DNA of 64,000 bases from an uncultured Spartobacteria bacterium (GCA_903929475.1 CAIYUV010000122.1:1-64000); one strand, 5' to 3'; positions 40,674 to 50,010 are shown, counted from the first letter of the stretch. Notes: generated by a model not told the origin, from the sequence alone. Numbers and translations are program-made.

Positions 40674-40705
40674 CCGCTAATCCCCATGCGTCGTCTGCGA
40701 TTCGA

Positions 40706-40934
40706 GGAACGCCAACGGCGTTCAATCATTCAGCCCAGGGTTGGCGCGACGAAGGAGCGCCTACCCTGGGTAACGGGAGAGCGGCATCAACCCTGAAAGG
40801 GTTGAATCCATTCGTGCAACCGCCGGTGGATTCAACCCCGTTGGGGTTGTGGTTTTGTCGGGGCGCTATCCCAGGGTAGCCACGACTGCGTCGCGTCAAC
40901 CCTGGGCTGATAGATGGAACGCCGTCAGCGTTCC
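40706..40934. repeat. REP-like, mirrored multi-hairpin palindromic element
   Basis: GAACGCC-aac-GGCGTTC (40707-40723); CAGCCCAGGGTTG (40731-40743) is the exact reverse complement of CAACCCTGGGCTG (40897-40909); inner hairpins TCAACCCT-gaa-AGGGTTGA and CAACCCC-gtt-GGGGTTG; GGAACGC-cgtca-GCGTTCC (40916-40934). Confidence 0.88.
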
Positions 40935-41095
40935 CACACAGGCCAGCCACCACTCGCCTTGCCTCTTCTGCGTTCCCACACAGGCCAGATGCCACTCGCC
41001 TTGCGTCGTCTGCGTTTCCACACAGGCCAGCCGCCGTTCGCCTTTCCCCTTCTGCGTTCCGACACTGGCCATCCGCCGTTCGGCTTTCCCGTTTG
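40928..41095. repeat. 42-bp tandem repeat, 4 units
   Basis: Units at 40928, 40970, 41012 and 41054: gcgttcccacacaggccagccaccactcgccttgcctcttct and variants, period exactly 42. Confidence 0.92.
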
Positions 41096-41110
41096 CTCAG
41101 TAATCGCCCC

Positions 41111-41932
41111 TTATTTCGCGGGCGCTGGTTCGGCGGGCGGGGTCGGTGTTCCCGTTTTGGCGGCTTCTTCGAGGGTTTCGCGGACAAATTTCGCGTGCAA
41201 CACGTCGCCGATGCCGAGGGGGTAGTGGACGGAGCGCTCTTCATACTTGGTGTTGATTTTTTCGTCGCTGCGGAATTGCGCGATGACCATGCCGATGACC
41301 ACCGGGTGGCCGTCGCCGCCGGGGATGAAGGCAGGCCCGCCGCTGTCGCCGTCGAACGCCGTGAAGTCGGCGAGAAAGGTGTGCTTTTTGCCGTAAGGCA
41401 GCAGCGGGTGGCTGGCGATGATCCCCTGCCGCGCGACGGGGTAGCCCGCTTCGTTGGCCTCGAAGGTCGTGGGGTAGGTGAGCACGAAGAGCTGGCTGGT
41501 CACGCCGAGCGCTGCGGCTTTCAGGCGTGCTTCGTCGGCGAGCGCGTTCATGGGCACCGTCGGCGCGGGCACCGGGAGCGCGCTCGTGATTCGCAGCACG
41601 GCTACGTCGTCTTTCGGATGGCGCACCCACAGCGCCTTGCCGGCGTTTTTGATCTCCACCTTGTGCTCGCGCTTTTTGAAAGTGCCGTCTTCGCGCCGCT
41701 CGCGCAGCACGAGCGTCGCCTTGTCCGCCTTCATGCCTTCGAAAACATGCGCTGCGGTGACGAGATAGATCGCTTCATCCGGCGCATCGCGCTTTACGAG
41801 GAAGCAAGTGCCCGTCACCGCCGGGTCCCACACTTTGAAAGTCGCCTCGACCATCTCCGTCGCCGAATCGGCAGAGGCAGTGAGCGCAAAACCGAGGATG
41901 CCGAGGAGCGTTGTGAAAAGAGAAAGTTTCAT
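41111..41932 (-). CDS. Trypsin-like serine protease
   Basis: GTCFLVKRDAPDEAIYLVTAAHVFEG; KDDVAVLRI; FDGDSGGPAFIP catalytic triad; signal peptide. Confidence 0.85.
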   Translation of the reverse strand: MKLSLFTTLLGILGFALTASADSATEMVEATFKVWDPAVTGTCFLVKRDAPDEAIYLVTAAHVFEGMKADKATLVLRERREDGTFKKREHKVEIKNAGKALWVRHPKDDVAVLRITSALPVPAPTVPMNALADEARLKAAALGVTSQLFVLTYPTTFEANEAGYPVARQGIIASHPLLPYGKKHTFLADFTAFDGDSGGPAFIPGGDGHPVVIGMVIAQFRSDEKINTKYEERSVHYPLGIGDVLHAKFVRETLEEAAKTGTPTPPAEPAPAK

Positions 41933-42143
41933 CCGAGGAAAATGGTTCGCATGGCGCGGGGAGTAGAGCGCCCCCGCAGCGATGTGAACAGCGGGAAGTG
42001 TTACTTGCGGCGGCGTCACTGCACATCACTTCCGCATCTTAGTCACTTTTTGCACGCGACCCGCTAATAATTACGCCAGAAATACTGGACACCTCTCGCA
42101 CGCTTCCCCACCGTCCCGCGCCTTACCCCCGCTCACACATACC

Positions 42144-43409
42144 ATGAAACTCAACGTCACCACTAAAACATGGCTCCTCGCGCTGCCGTTCATCGCAGCC
42201 CTCCTCTCCGCCACTCCCGCCAGTGCGCAGGCACCAGCCGCTGCCCCGGCTGCAAAAAAGGACAAGAAATCGAAATCCACGCCCGCCGAGAAAGCCGCGA
42301 AGGCCGCGAAATCCGAGGCGACACGCGCCGCATTCTTCAAAAGCACGAGCGACAAGATTCCCACCATCAATGTCACCATCGCTCCGTCGCCCGGTGCCGT
42401 GAAGCCCCTCACGCCGCTCATGACGGAGCCGAAGAAATACGTCAAAGCGTCCATCAACATCGGGCCCTATAATTTCGCCAACGTCGGCATCCACCTCCGC
42501 GGCGGTCTCGGCAGCTTCCGCAACGTCAACGACAAGGCCGGGTTCACGGTCAACATGGGCAAATTCGCTGAGAAAAAGGATTTCTTCGGCATGGATAAAT
42601 GGGCGCTCGTCAATTCCGCACAGGACGGCAGCTACCTCTCCCTCCTCGTCGCCAATGAAATGCTCCGCGAATCCGGCGTCCCCGCCCCGCGCATCAGCCA
42701 CGCCATCGTGAACCTCAATGGAATGCCCAAAGGTTTCTACTGCATCCAGGAGGGTTACGATTCCAACTACTTCCAGATTCATTTCAAAAACGGCGACGGC
42801 AATTTCTACGATCCCGGCTTCAAGAGAGACATTGATCAGCCCTTCGAACTCGTCCGCACCAAGGACGACGTCAAAGACAACGCCGATGTCAAAGCCCTCC
42901 TCGCCGCAGCCCGCATCGGCGACCCCAACCAGCGCTTTACCGAAATGGCAAAGCTCATGGACATGGATACCTTCATCAGCGGCTTCTGCATCCAGGCCAT
43001 CCTCGGCGACTGGGACGGCTACGTTTTCAATCGAAACAACTACCGCGTCTATCACAACCCGGCGACCAACAAAATCTTCATCCTCCCGCACGGCCTCGAC
43101 CAGGAATTTGGCAACGCCGACCAAGGCCCGCTCGTCCCGCCGATGCAATCAATCCTCGGCCCCGCAGTCTTCAACACTCCCGAAGGCAAGGCGCGCTACC
43201 TGAAACGCATGGGCGAAATCAACACTACCGTCATGGACACCGACAAATGGCTCAAGCGCCTCGATGCCCTGCAAGCCAAACTCCAGCCCGCCATCGCCAG
43301 CGTGGACGCCAAAGCCGGAGCCGACTACCCCAACCAAGTCAACCGTCTCCGCGAGTTCTTCAAAGTGCGCCCCAAGAGCATTGACCGCCAGCTCAAGGCC
43401 GCGAAGTAA
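42144..43409 (+). CDS. CotH-family kinase-like secreted protein
   Basis: VGIHLRGGLGSFRNVNDKAGFTVNMGKF; ILGDWDGYVFNRNNYRVYHNPATNKIFILPHGLDQEFG. Confidence 0.88.
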   Translation: MKLNVTTKTWLLALPFIAALLSATPASAQAPAAAPAAKKDKKSKSTPAEKAAKAAKSEATRAAFFKSTSDKIPTINVTIAPSPGAVKPLTPLMTEPKKYVKASINIGPYNFANVGIHLRGGLGSFRNVNDKAGFTVNMGKFAEKKDFFGMDKWALVNSAQDGSYLSLLVANEMLRESGVPAPRISHAIVNLNGMPKGFYCIQEGYDSNYFQIHFKNGDGNFYDPGFKRDIDQPFELVRTKDDVKDNADVKALLAAARIGDPNQRFTEMAKLMDMDTFISGFCIQAILGDWDGYVFNRNNYRVYHNPATNKIFILPHGLDQEFGNADQGPLVPPMQSILGPAVFNTPEGKARYLKRMGEINTTVMDTDKWLKRLDALQAKLQPAIASVDAKAGADYPNQVNRLREFFKVRPKSIDRQLKAAK

Positions 43410-43523
43410 GCGGGGTTTTATTGTAGCCAGAATGGTATTTTGCAGAAGGCAGGGATCTGCATCCGCTTTCGCGGCTCGGCGCTCCCGATTGACGCCGCCC
43501 CTGCTCTGCGGCAGGCTGGCGCG

Positions 43524-43886
43524 GTGAAATCAATCCTCACACTGCTTTTGCTCCTCGCCGCCGTGCTGCCTTCCGGCGCGGGCGAGCGGGTCGTGCTTTA
43601 TGTGACACTGCTGGAAAATACGACCACCGAACTGAGCGACGGCGCGAAGTGGCAGATGGACAAGGGCGACTGCTTTCCCGTCGTTTCCTACAAGGAATCG
43701 CACACCATGGTGATCCTCCAGCTCGCGAGCGCGACGTTCATGATCCCGGCGGTAAAAACACGGGTCGTCTCGGAAAAAGAACTGCCCGTGGCAATCGCCA
43801 ATTATCGCGCAAACGTGAGCACCTACATCAACGGCGTCGCCGCCCGGTGGCGCGCAGCGGCGGAATCCGGAAAGGCGCCGCAATGA
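43524..43886 (+). CDS. Hypothetical secreted protein
   Basis: GTG start, signal peptide VKSILTLLLLLAAVLPSGAG; overlaps the downstream glutaredoxin by 4 bp. Confidence 0.6.
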   Translation: MKSILTLLLLLAAVLPSGAGERVVLYVTLLENTTTELSDGAKWQMDKGDCFPVVSYKESHTMVILQLASATFMIPAVKTRVVSEKELPVAIANYRANVSTYINGVAARWRAAAESGKAPQ

Positions 43887-44125
43887 AACTCTTCGTCAAA
43901 GTCTGGTGCCCGTGGTGCGTCTCGGCGCGCGAGTGGCTCGACAAGCGCGGCTACCAATACGAACTCGTGGACGTGGAGGAAAACGACGCCGATTACGAAG
44001 AGATGCGCCGCATTTCCGGCCAGAGCAAAACGCCGACGCTACTCACGCACGACGGTCTCGTGCTGCCGGATTTCGGCCCTGAGGAACTGGCTGCTTTCAT
44101 CAAGGAAAACAACATCACGCCCTAG
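43883..44125 (+). CDS. Glutaredoxin-like protein
   Basis: MKLFVKVWCPWCVSAREWLDKRGYQYE; CPWC active site; KTPTLL. Confidence 0.88.
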   Translation: MKLFVKVWCPWCVSAREWLDKRGYQYELVDVEENDADYEEMRRISGQSKTPTLLTHDGLVLPDFGPEELAAFIKENNITP

Positions 44126-44128
44126 GAA

Positions 44129-44944
44129 ATGTTCGACCTTCTGCTCATCGCTGGCGTGTTTGTGCTCAGCCTTTCGCTGCGCTCGCTGAACAGCGTCCTC
44201 CTTCGCAAACTGGGCACATTTGGTTTTCTCGCCACGTCGTTCCTCATCGGCTGGCGCTTCACGGAATCCTGGCCGATGGGGATTTTGTTCGCGAGCTTCT
44301 GGCTCGTGTGGCCGTGGTATGAACTCATCACGCGCGTGCGCAAAATCAAAATGCCTGCGGACAAAACGCTGCGGCACAAAACGCCGCCGCACCGCGAATT
44401 TTTCCCCGCGCTCGCCGACCTGACCGAGGAGATCGAGGGCGAAGGCTACGAACATCTCGAAGACCTCGGGCGCGATTGGGACGAGACCCAGCAGTTCTTC
44501 CGCATCTTTCACAAAAACGACGAGCGCGCGCAGGCGGTCATCTGCCTCATCGAGCAGGAAAGCTACGCGTTTTACTACATCCGCCTCATCTCCCGTGCGC
44601 AGGACGGGACGGTGTGGACGACGTGGAATTATCCATTTTCGCTCAACCTCAAAGTCGCCCCCGAGTGGCGCATGAATCGCGAGAGCGGCGACAAAACTTT
44701 CATCCAGCTCCTCGACAGCCACCGCGCCTGCCTCGAACGCAACGGAGTCCGCCCGGAAAATCTTCTCGAAACAAATCCTCTGGAACTTGCCGATCAGCTT
44801 CAGTCCGAGCAGCAGGCGCAAATCGCGCACAACGTCACCGCCGGCATCCTCGCCAAGGGCAAGGACGGCGAGATCCGCTACACATGGCGCGGGCTGCTAT
44901 TTATCTGGCTGCAATTTCTCCGCGACCTCGTGAGACTCCACTAG
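44129..44944 (+). CDS. Hypothetical membrane protein
   Basis: Two N-terminal TM helices; operonic spacing with glutaredoxin and deoC. Confidence 0.7.
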   Translation: MFDLLLIAGVFVLSLSLRSLNSVLLRKLGTFGFLATSFLIGWRFTESWPMGILFASFWLVWPWYELITRVRKIKMPADKTLRHKTPPHREFFPALADLTEEIEGEGYEHLEDLGRDWDETQQFFRIFHKNDERAQAVICLIEQESYAFYYIRLISRAQDGTVWTTWNYPFSLNLKVAPEWRMNRESGDKTFIQLLDSHRACLERNGVRPENLLETNPLELADQLQSEQQAQIAHNVTAGILAKGKDGEIRYTWRGLLFIWLQFLRDLVRLH

Positions 44945-44946
44945 TC

Positions 44947-45822
44947 ATGCCCGCGATTGATCAAGTGATGGCCAAGGAACGCGCATCCGCGTTCACCAAA
45001 CGCAGCATCAAAAACGCGTCGAAACTCGCTGGCCTGAAAATGGTCGTCTCGATGATGGACCTCACCACGCTCGAGGGAAAAGACACGCCCGGCAAAGTCG
45101 CCTACCTCTGCCGCAAAGCCATCCAGCCCGCAGAGCCGCGCCTCGGAGTTCCATCGTGCGCAGCCGTCTGTGTTTATCCGAATCTCGTCCGTGCCGCGCG
45201 CCCGTTCGTTGGCGACAGCGGCGTGAAAGTCGCGGCAGTCGCCACCGCATTTCCCAGCGGCGCGATGCCACTGCGCGTGAAGCTCGCCGACGTCCGCATG
45301 GCCGTGGTTTTCGGCGCGGATGAAATAGACATGGTCATCGATCGCGGCGCATTCCTCGCGGGCGAACATGGGCGCGTGAGCGATGAAATCGCCGCCGTGA
45401 AAGAAGCATGCGGCCACGCGCACTTGAAGGTGATTTTGGAAACCGGCGAGCTGCACAGCTACGACAACGTCCGCATCGCCAGCGATCTCGCCATGCACGC
45501 AGGCGCGGATTTCATCAAGACCAGCACCGGTAAAGTCGCGCCCGCCGCCACGCTGCCCGTCACGCTCGTCATGCTCGAAGCAATCCGCGATTTCTTTTTC
45601 GCCACAGGCCGCCGCATCGGCATGAAGCCCGCAGGCGGCATCCGCACCGCAAAGGAATCACTCTCCTACCTCGTGATGCTCGCCGAGACGCTCGGCGACG
45701 ACTGGATGACGCCCGACCTGTTCCGCTTCGGAGCCAGCACCCTCGCAAACGACGTCGTCATGCAAATCGCAAAACTCACCGACGGCAGCTACCAGGGCGC
45801 GGATTATTTTTCGCAGCCGTAG
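44947..45822 (+). CDS. deoC: Deoxyribose-phosphate aldolase
   Basis: VCVYPNLV; VATAFPSG; DEIDMVID; LKVILETGEL; ADFIKTSTGK; GMKPAGGIRT. Confidence 0.93.
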   Translation: MPAIDQVMAKERASAFTKRSIKNASKLAGLKMVVSMMDLTTLEGKDTPGKVAYLCRKAIQPAEPRLGVPSCAAVCVYPNLVRAARPFVGDSGVKVAAVATAFPSGAMPLRVKLADVRMAVVFGADEIDMVIDRGAFLAGEHGRVSDEIAAVKEACGHAHLKVILETGELHSYDNVRIASDLAMHAGADFIKTSTGKVAPAATLPVTLVMLEAIRDFFFATGRRIGMKPAGGIRTAKESLSYLVMLAETLGDDWMTPDLFRFGASTLANDVVMQIAKLTDGSYQGADYFSQP

Positions 45823-45839
45823 CCTGAAGTCGCTTGCGC

Positions 45840-46018
45840 AAGGAGCGGCGACATTCCTGTCGCCGACCTCCAAATGCGAAGCACAAACTTTCCAACGCCG
45901 CGCCGGGAAGATCAGGCGCTACGCGCAAATATGGACGGCGACAGGAACCGAGCTTGCGAGATAGCCTGCCATAGGCAGCCCGCAGGGCGAGCGTAGCGAG
46001 GCAATGTCGCCGCTCCTT
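45840..46018. repeat. REP-like inverted-repeat element
   Basis: AAGGAGCGGCGACATT (45840-45855) is the perfect 16-bp reverse complement of AATGTCGCCGCTCCTT (46003-46018); inner pair CCTGTCGCCG/CGGCGACAGG (45856-45865/45936-45945). Confidence 0.85.
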
Positions 46019-46019
46019 G

Positions 46020-49000
46020 TTAACTGCTCGCTGATTTCGATCCTTTCTTCGTCGCCTCGTATTGAACACGGAGTTTTTCCGCCTCGGCTTTTGCGGCGGT
46101 TATTTCCTTCGCCAGCGCAGCAGCGGCCTTCTCGGCGGCGGCTTTGTTTTTCACAGCATCCTTTTCAAGTTGCGGGATGCGCGCCTTGAGTTCGACGATT
46201 TGCTTTTTTGCCTCCTCGACGGACTTCTTCGTTTCGTCGAGAGCCTTTTGCGCGGGCGAGATTTTATCGGCGTCGCGCTTTGCTTCCGTCTGTGCTTTCT
46301 TCACGGCTTCGATCAATTCCGGCATAACAACGACCGGCTTGCCGACGGGTTTTTCCTTCGTAGCAACGAGTGCCTCCTCGGCTTTGGCGACGACTTGCTT
46401 TTGCGCCTGAACCAGCCCGTTGGTCTTTGTGTATTCCGGCGTGCCCTCGGCAAACTTCGCACGCTCGGCTCGGAGACGCGCAAGTTCCGCCGTCGCTTCC
46501 TCTAATTTTTTCGTCAGCCCGGCGTTTTCGCCGACGGGTTTTTCCGGCGAAGCTGCCACCGTTTTGTTGTCAGCGACGGCTTTCTCCGCATTCGCAAGTG
46601 CGCTCTTCGCAACTTCAGCAGTCTGTTTTGCCGCTACGAGTGACTGCTCTTTGGCTGCGATGGTTTTTGGAGCGGCGGAGACAGTTTGTTGCGCTGCCGC
46701 GAGACCTTGTTTCGTCAATTCGACCTGACGGAAAGCGTCCTTCGCGGCAGCCACGGTCTCGTCGTATTTCGCCTGCTTGTCGGCGGCGTTTTGCTTCGCG
46801 TTGAAAACAGTCTGGTAAATCTGCGCGCGCTTCCACCGCTCCACGCCCGCCCTCGACGCGCTGATGCGGGCGTTTGCTGCATCAAGCTCTCCTTTGGTTT
46901 TGGCAAACACCTGCTCCGCCTCGGTCTGTGACGGCGAGGGCTTGGCTGGTGTTTGCAGTTTCTGAATATCGGCTTCCGCAGCGGTTATGTTTTTCGTGGC
47001 CGCCTCGATTTGCCTTGGCGCATCAGCCTTCAATTTCCTCATCTCCGTCTGTGCTTGCTGGAGCTGCTGAGAAACAGCCTCCACATTTTTTTGTGCGGCT
47101 GTGATTGCACTTTTTGCAGCCTCGGATTCCGCAGGATTTCCACTCACTCCCCCGCCCTGATTTGCAGCGGCAAGCGCCTGCTCGGCCTTGCTGATTTCCG
47201 GCTTGAGCGCCTGCACCACTTCGTTGGCGCGTGCGTATTCTGGTGTGCCTTGTGAAAATTTCGCGCGCTCATCGCGGCGTCTGGCGATCTCGGCGTTCAA
47301 CTCATCGAGCTTCTTTTTCACAGCAGCCCGCGCGGAATCATCCGCAGGCGCGGCAGTGGTCTTCTGCTGCTCAACGCCCGTGGCGCGCGCTTTTGCGACG
47401 GCGTCCTTCGCCTTGGCCAGTTCGGCAGTGAGTTCGTTCACCGTTTTCTCCGCACTGGCAGATGCGATTTTTATCGCTTCGATTTGCTTCGCCTTCCCGG
47501 CCTTGCGCGCCTCGGCGGCGGTGATGTCCGCCTTGCGTTTCGACTCTGCGGCTTCTTTCTCCCATTTCACCCTGGCCTCCGCTTTTGCGAGGGCCTCCTG
47601 TAATGCGGGCAGCGCGTCGCTGTTCTCAGTGATCGCTTTTTCCGCGGCGGCAATTTGCTCGGCGATGGCGGGCGGATTCGTATCCAGCGCACCGACGCGT
47701 TTGCCATCGAGCGAGCAGACGCGCACTTCACCCGTCCAGTCAGTCGCGATGACTCGCTCGCCATTCAGCGTGCAGCGGACAGCGAGGTCGCCGAACGCCT
47801 CGGTCGTCGCGATTTGTTTTCCGCCCGCATCCCAAATCTTCACAAGCTTGTCGCGCCCGCACGTGGCCAGCCGCCCGTCGGGCGAAAACTCCGCCCACAG
47901 CACGCCGCCATTGTGCGCGGCCCAGCTTTTCATCTCCGTGCCGTCTTTGACATTCCACAGCGTCACTTTCCCGTCCTCGCTCGCGCTCGCGAGCACGCCG
48001 GGCATAAACGCCAGAGCCGTTACGCCCGCCTTGTGCCCGGCGAGCGAGTTGAAAAGCTTCGGCTCCGCGCCCGTCTCCCACACTTCGATGCCACCGTTGC
48101 GGTCGCCCGAGGCGAGATATTTTCCATCCGGGCTGAAAGCGATCGCAGTCACCCACTCGGTGTGTTTTTTGATCATCGCGGTCTGTTTGCCGTCTTTCGT
48201 CTGGAAAATTTTCAGTCGCCTGTCCGCGCCGCCGAGCGCGACGAACTGATGGTCCGGCGAAATGTCCGCCGCCAGCACGGCGTCCGTTTCATTGCCCACG
48301 GTGCCCGCTCGCTCGCCCGTCGCCACGTCCCAAAGCACGACCCTGCCCGACTTCCCGCCAAGACCGCCCGCGGCGAGCAGCAGCTTCGCATTGCGCGAAA
48401 AACGCAGCACATTCGGAAACCCCTCGGGGAACGCCAGCACGCCGAGCCGCTCGGTGGTCTCGGTGTTGAAAAGGAACACCTGTCTTTGCCCTCCAACCGC
48501 CACGAGCGGGGCCCACGGACTCGCGGCCATCGCGAGAATCACGTTTCCCTGACGCGCACGCACAAACGGCTCCATCGGCAAATCGCCCGGCATTGGCGGC
48601 GGGCCGTCGGGTCGTTTGAGCGAAACGATTGCGGCGTCCACTTTGTTCGCGGCGACCTGCGCCGGTTTGCTGCCGGGATTTTCGAGCGCAAAACCGGCGA
48701 TCCAGTTTTTCAGCAACGCGATTTCGCCCTCGCTCAGCTTGTCGCCCTTCGGCGGCATCTTCGGATCCTCCACTTGCATGCAGACTTTATACATCAGCGA
48801 TCCGTCCGCATTTCCCGGTTTGATGACAGGGCCGTTCTCGCTGCCGGCGAGCGCGCCCGCGTAAGTCGTCAGATCGAGTCCCGCTTTTTTTTTGTCGGGG
48901 TTGTGGCAGTTCGTGCAGATGTTGCGGAAGATGGGCGCGATGTGCTCGGCATACGTCACCTTCGCCGGTGCCTGCGCATTTGCGGCGGAGCAAACGACGA

Positions 49001-49097
49001 GCATTGCTGTGGTGATGGGAAGGAGCGTCTTCACGTTCGTATATTTGAAAGCGGCAAGGGCGGTTTGAATTAGCGGATTTTTCCAGAGTAACAGCAA
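46020..49097 (-). CDS. Planctomycete-type cytochrome c / WD40 / long coiled-coil protein
   Basis: ICTNCHNPDKKKAGLDL; WD40 repeats (TEWVTAIAFSPDGKYLASGDRNGGIEVWE); >500-residue Ala/Lys/Glu coiled coil; true start may be downstream of 49097. Confidence 0.85.
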   Translation of the reverse strand: MLLLWKNPLIQTALAAFKYTNVKTLLPITTAMLVVCSAANAQAPAKVTYAEHIAPIFRNICTNCHNPDKKKAGLDLTTYAGALAGSENGPVIKPGNADGSLMYKVCMQVEDPKMPPKGDKLSEGEIALLKNWIAGFALENPGSKPAQVAANKVDAAIVSLKRPDGPPPMPGDLPMEPFVRARQGNVILAMAASPWAPLVAVGGQRQVFLFNTETTERLGVLAFPEGFPNVLRFSRNAKLLLAAGGLGGKSGRVVLWDVATGERAGTVGNETDAVLAADISPDHQFVALGGADRRLKIFQTKDGKQTAMIKKHTEWVTAIAFSPDGKYLASGDRNGGIEVWETGAEPKLFNSLAGHKAGVTALAFMPGVLASASEDGKVTLWNVKDGTEMKSWAAHNGGVLWAEFSPDGRLATCGRDKLVKIWDAGGKQIATTEAFGDLAVRCTLNGERVIATDWTGEVRVCSLDGKRVGALDTNPPAIAEQIAAAEKAITENSDALPALQEALAKAEARVKWEKEAAESKRKADITAAEARKAGKAKQIEAIKIASASAEKTVNELTAELAKAKDAVAKARATGVEQQKTTAAPADDSARAAVKKKLDELNAEIARRRDERAKFSQGTPEYARANEVVQALKPEISKAEQALAAANQGGGVSGNPAESEAAKSAITAAQKNVEAVSQQLQQAQTEMRKLKADAPRQIEAATKNITAAEADIQKLQTPAKPSPSQTEAEQVFAKTKGELDAANARISASRAGVERWKRAQIYQTVFNAKQNAADKQAKYDETVAAAKDAFRQVELTKQGLAAAQQTVSAAPKTIAAKEQSLVAAKQTAEVAKSALANAEKAVADNKTVAASPEKPVGENAGLTKKLEEATAELARLRAERAKFAEGTPEYTKTNGLVQAQKQVVAKAEEALVATKEKPVGKPVVVMPELIEAVKKAQTEAKRDADKISPAQKALDETKKSVEEAKKQIVELKARIPQLEKDAVKNKAAAEKAAAALAKEITAAKAEAEKLRVQYEATKKGSKSASS

Positions 49098-49137
49098 TCA
49101 CTCATTGCCCTCGCCGCACAGCACCGGGTCGGCAATA

Positions 49138-50007
49138 ATGCCGCGCATGAGTAACGCACCGCGCACAGCCTTTATCCTCGGTGCCGGGCTGGGCACGCGG
49201 CTGCGACCGCTGACGGCACGGCGCCCGAAACCGCTCATTCCCGTGGGTGGAAAGCCGCTGATCTGTCATGCGTTCGATCATTTGCTGGCGCTGGGCGTGG
49301 AGCGTTTCGTGGTGAACACGCACTGGTGCGCGGAGCGGTATGCGGAGTTTTTTCCGAAAGGGACTTACAAGAGCGCGCCCATAGTTTTTGTCCACGAATC
49401 GCCCGAAGTGCTGGAGACAGCGGGCGGGATTTGGAACGCACGCGCTCATTTAGGAGACGGACCATTCGTTGTTTATAACGGGGACATCCTCAGTGACGTC
49501 CCGCTGGAACGTGCGTGGGCGCATCACACGGCCAGCGGAAATGAAGTGACGCTCGTTTTGCGCTCGCACGGCGGAAATCAGAACGTGTCGTTCGACGCGG
49601 GCCGCGTGCTGGATTTACGACGCGCACTAAGTCCGGACATCGTTCCGGGCCATGTGTTCACGGGGATTTATTTTGTAGAGCCGGGCTTCATCGCGCGTAT
49701 TCCGGCGGGTGTGAAAATGTCGGTGGTTCCGATTTTTCACACGATGATCCGCGAGGGTGCGAAACTCGGAGGCATCGTGCTCGACGAAGGCGAATGGCGC
49801 GATCTCGGGACTCGCGACGAATATCTCGCCGCTTGCACCGCCATCGGCGAACCGCCCGCTGCTCCATCACAAATCGGCGAATGCGCGGTGCTGCGCGATT
49901 GCATCATCTGGCCCGGCGGCGAAGTCGCGCCCGGCGCGCGGTTGACGCGCTGTATCGTGACCGACGGCGCGCACGCAGAGGGCGAGTGGGTGGACAGGGA
50001 TTTCTGA
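49138..50007 (+). CDS. Nucleotidyltransferase family protein (sugar-1-phosphate NTP transferase, MurU-like)
   Basis: AFILGAGLGTRLRPLTARRPKPLIPVGGKPLI. Confidence 0.9.
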   Translation: MPRMSNAPRTAFILGAGLGTRLRPLTARRPKPLIPVGGKPLICHAFDHLLALGVERFVVNTHWCAERYAEFFPKGTYKSAPIVFVHESPEVLETAGGIWNARAHLGDGPFVVYNGDILSDVPLERAWAHHTASGNEVTLVLRSHGGNQNVSFDAGRVLDLRRALSPDIVPGHVFTGIYFVEPGFIARIPAGVKMSVVPIFHTMIREGAKLGGIVLDEGEWRDLGTRDEYLAACTAIGEPPAAPSQIGECAVLRDCIIWPGGEVAPGARLTRCIVTDGAHAEGEWVDRDF

Positions 50008-50010
50008 GCG

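Noticed and set aside
39792-41095. Diversity-generating retroelement or retron locus
   Set aside because: No reverse transcriptase ORF or recognisable msr/msd, TR/VR pair in the window; cannot be supported from sequence.
40914-41225. HTGQ-containing ORF resembling zinc-finger linkers
   Set aside because: Produced by translating the 42-bp repeat; lacks the C2H2 ligands.
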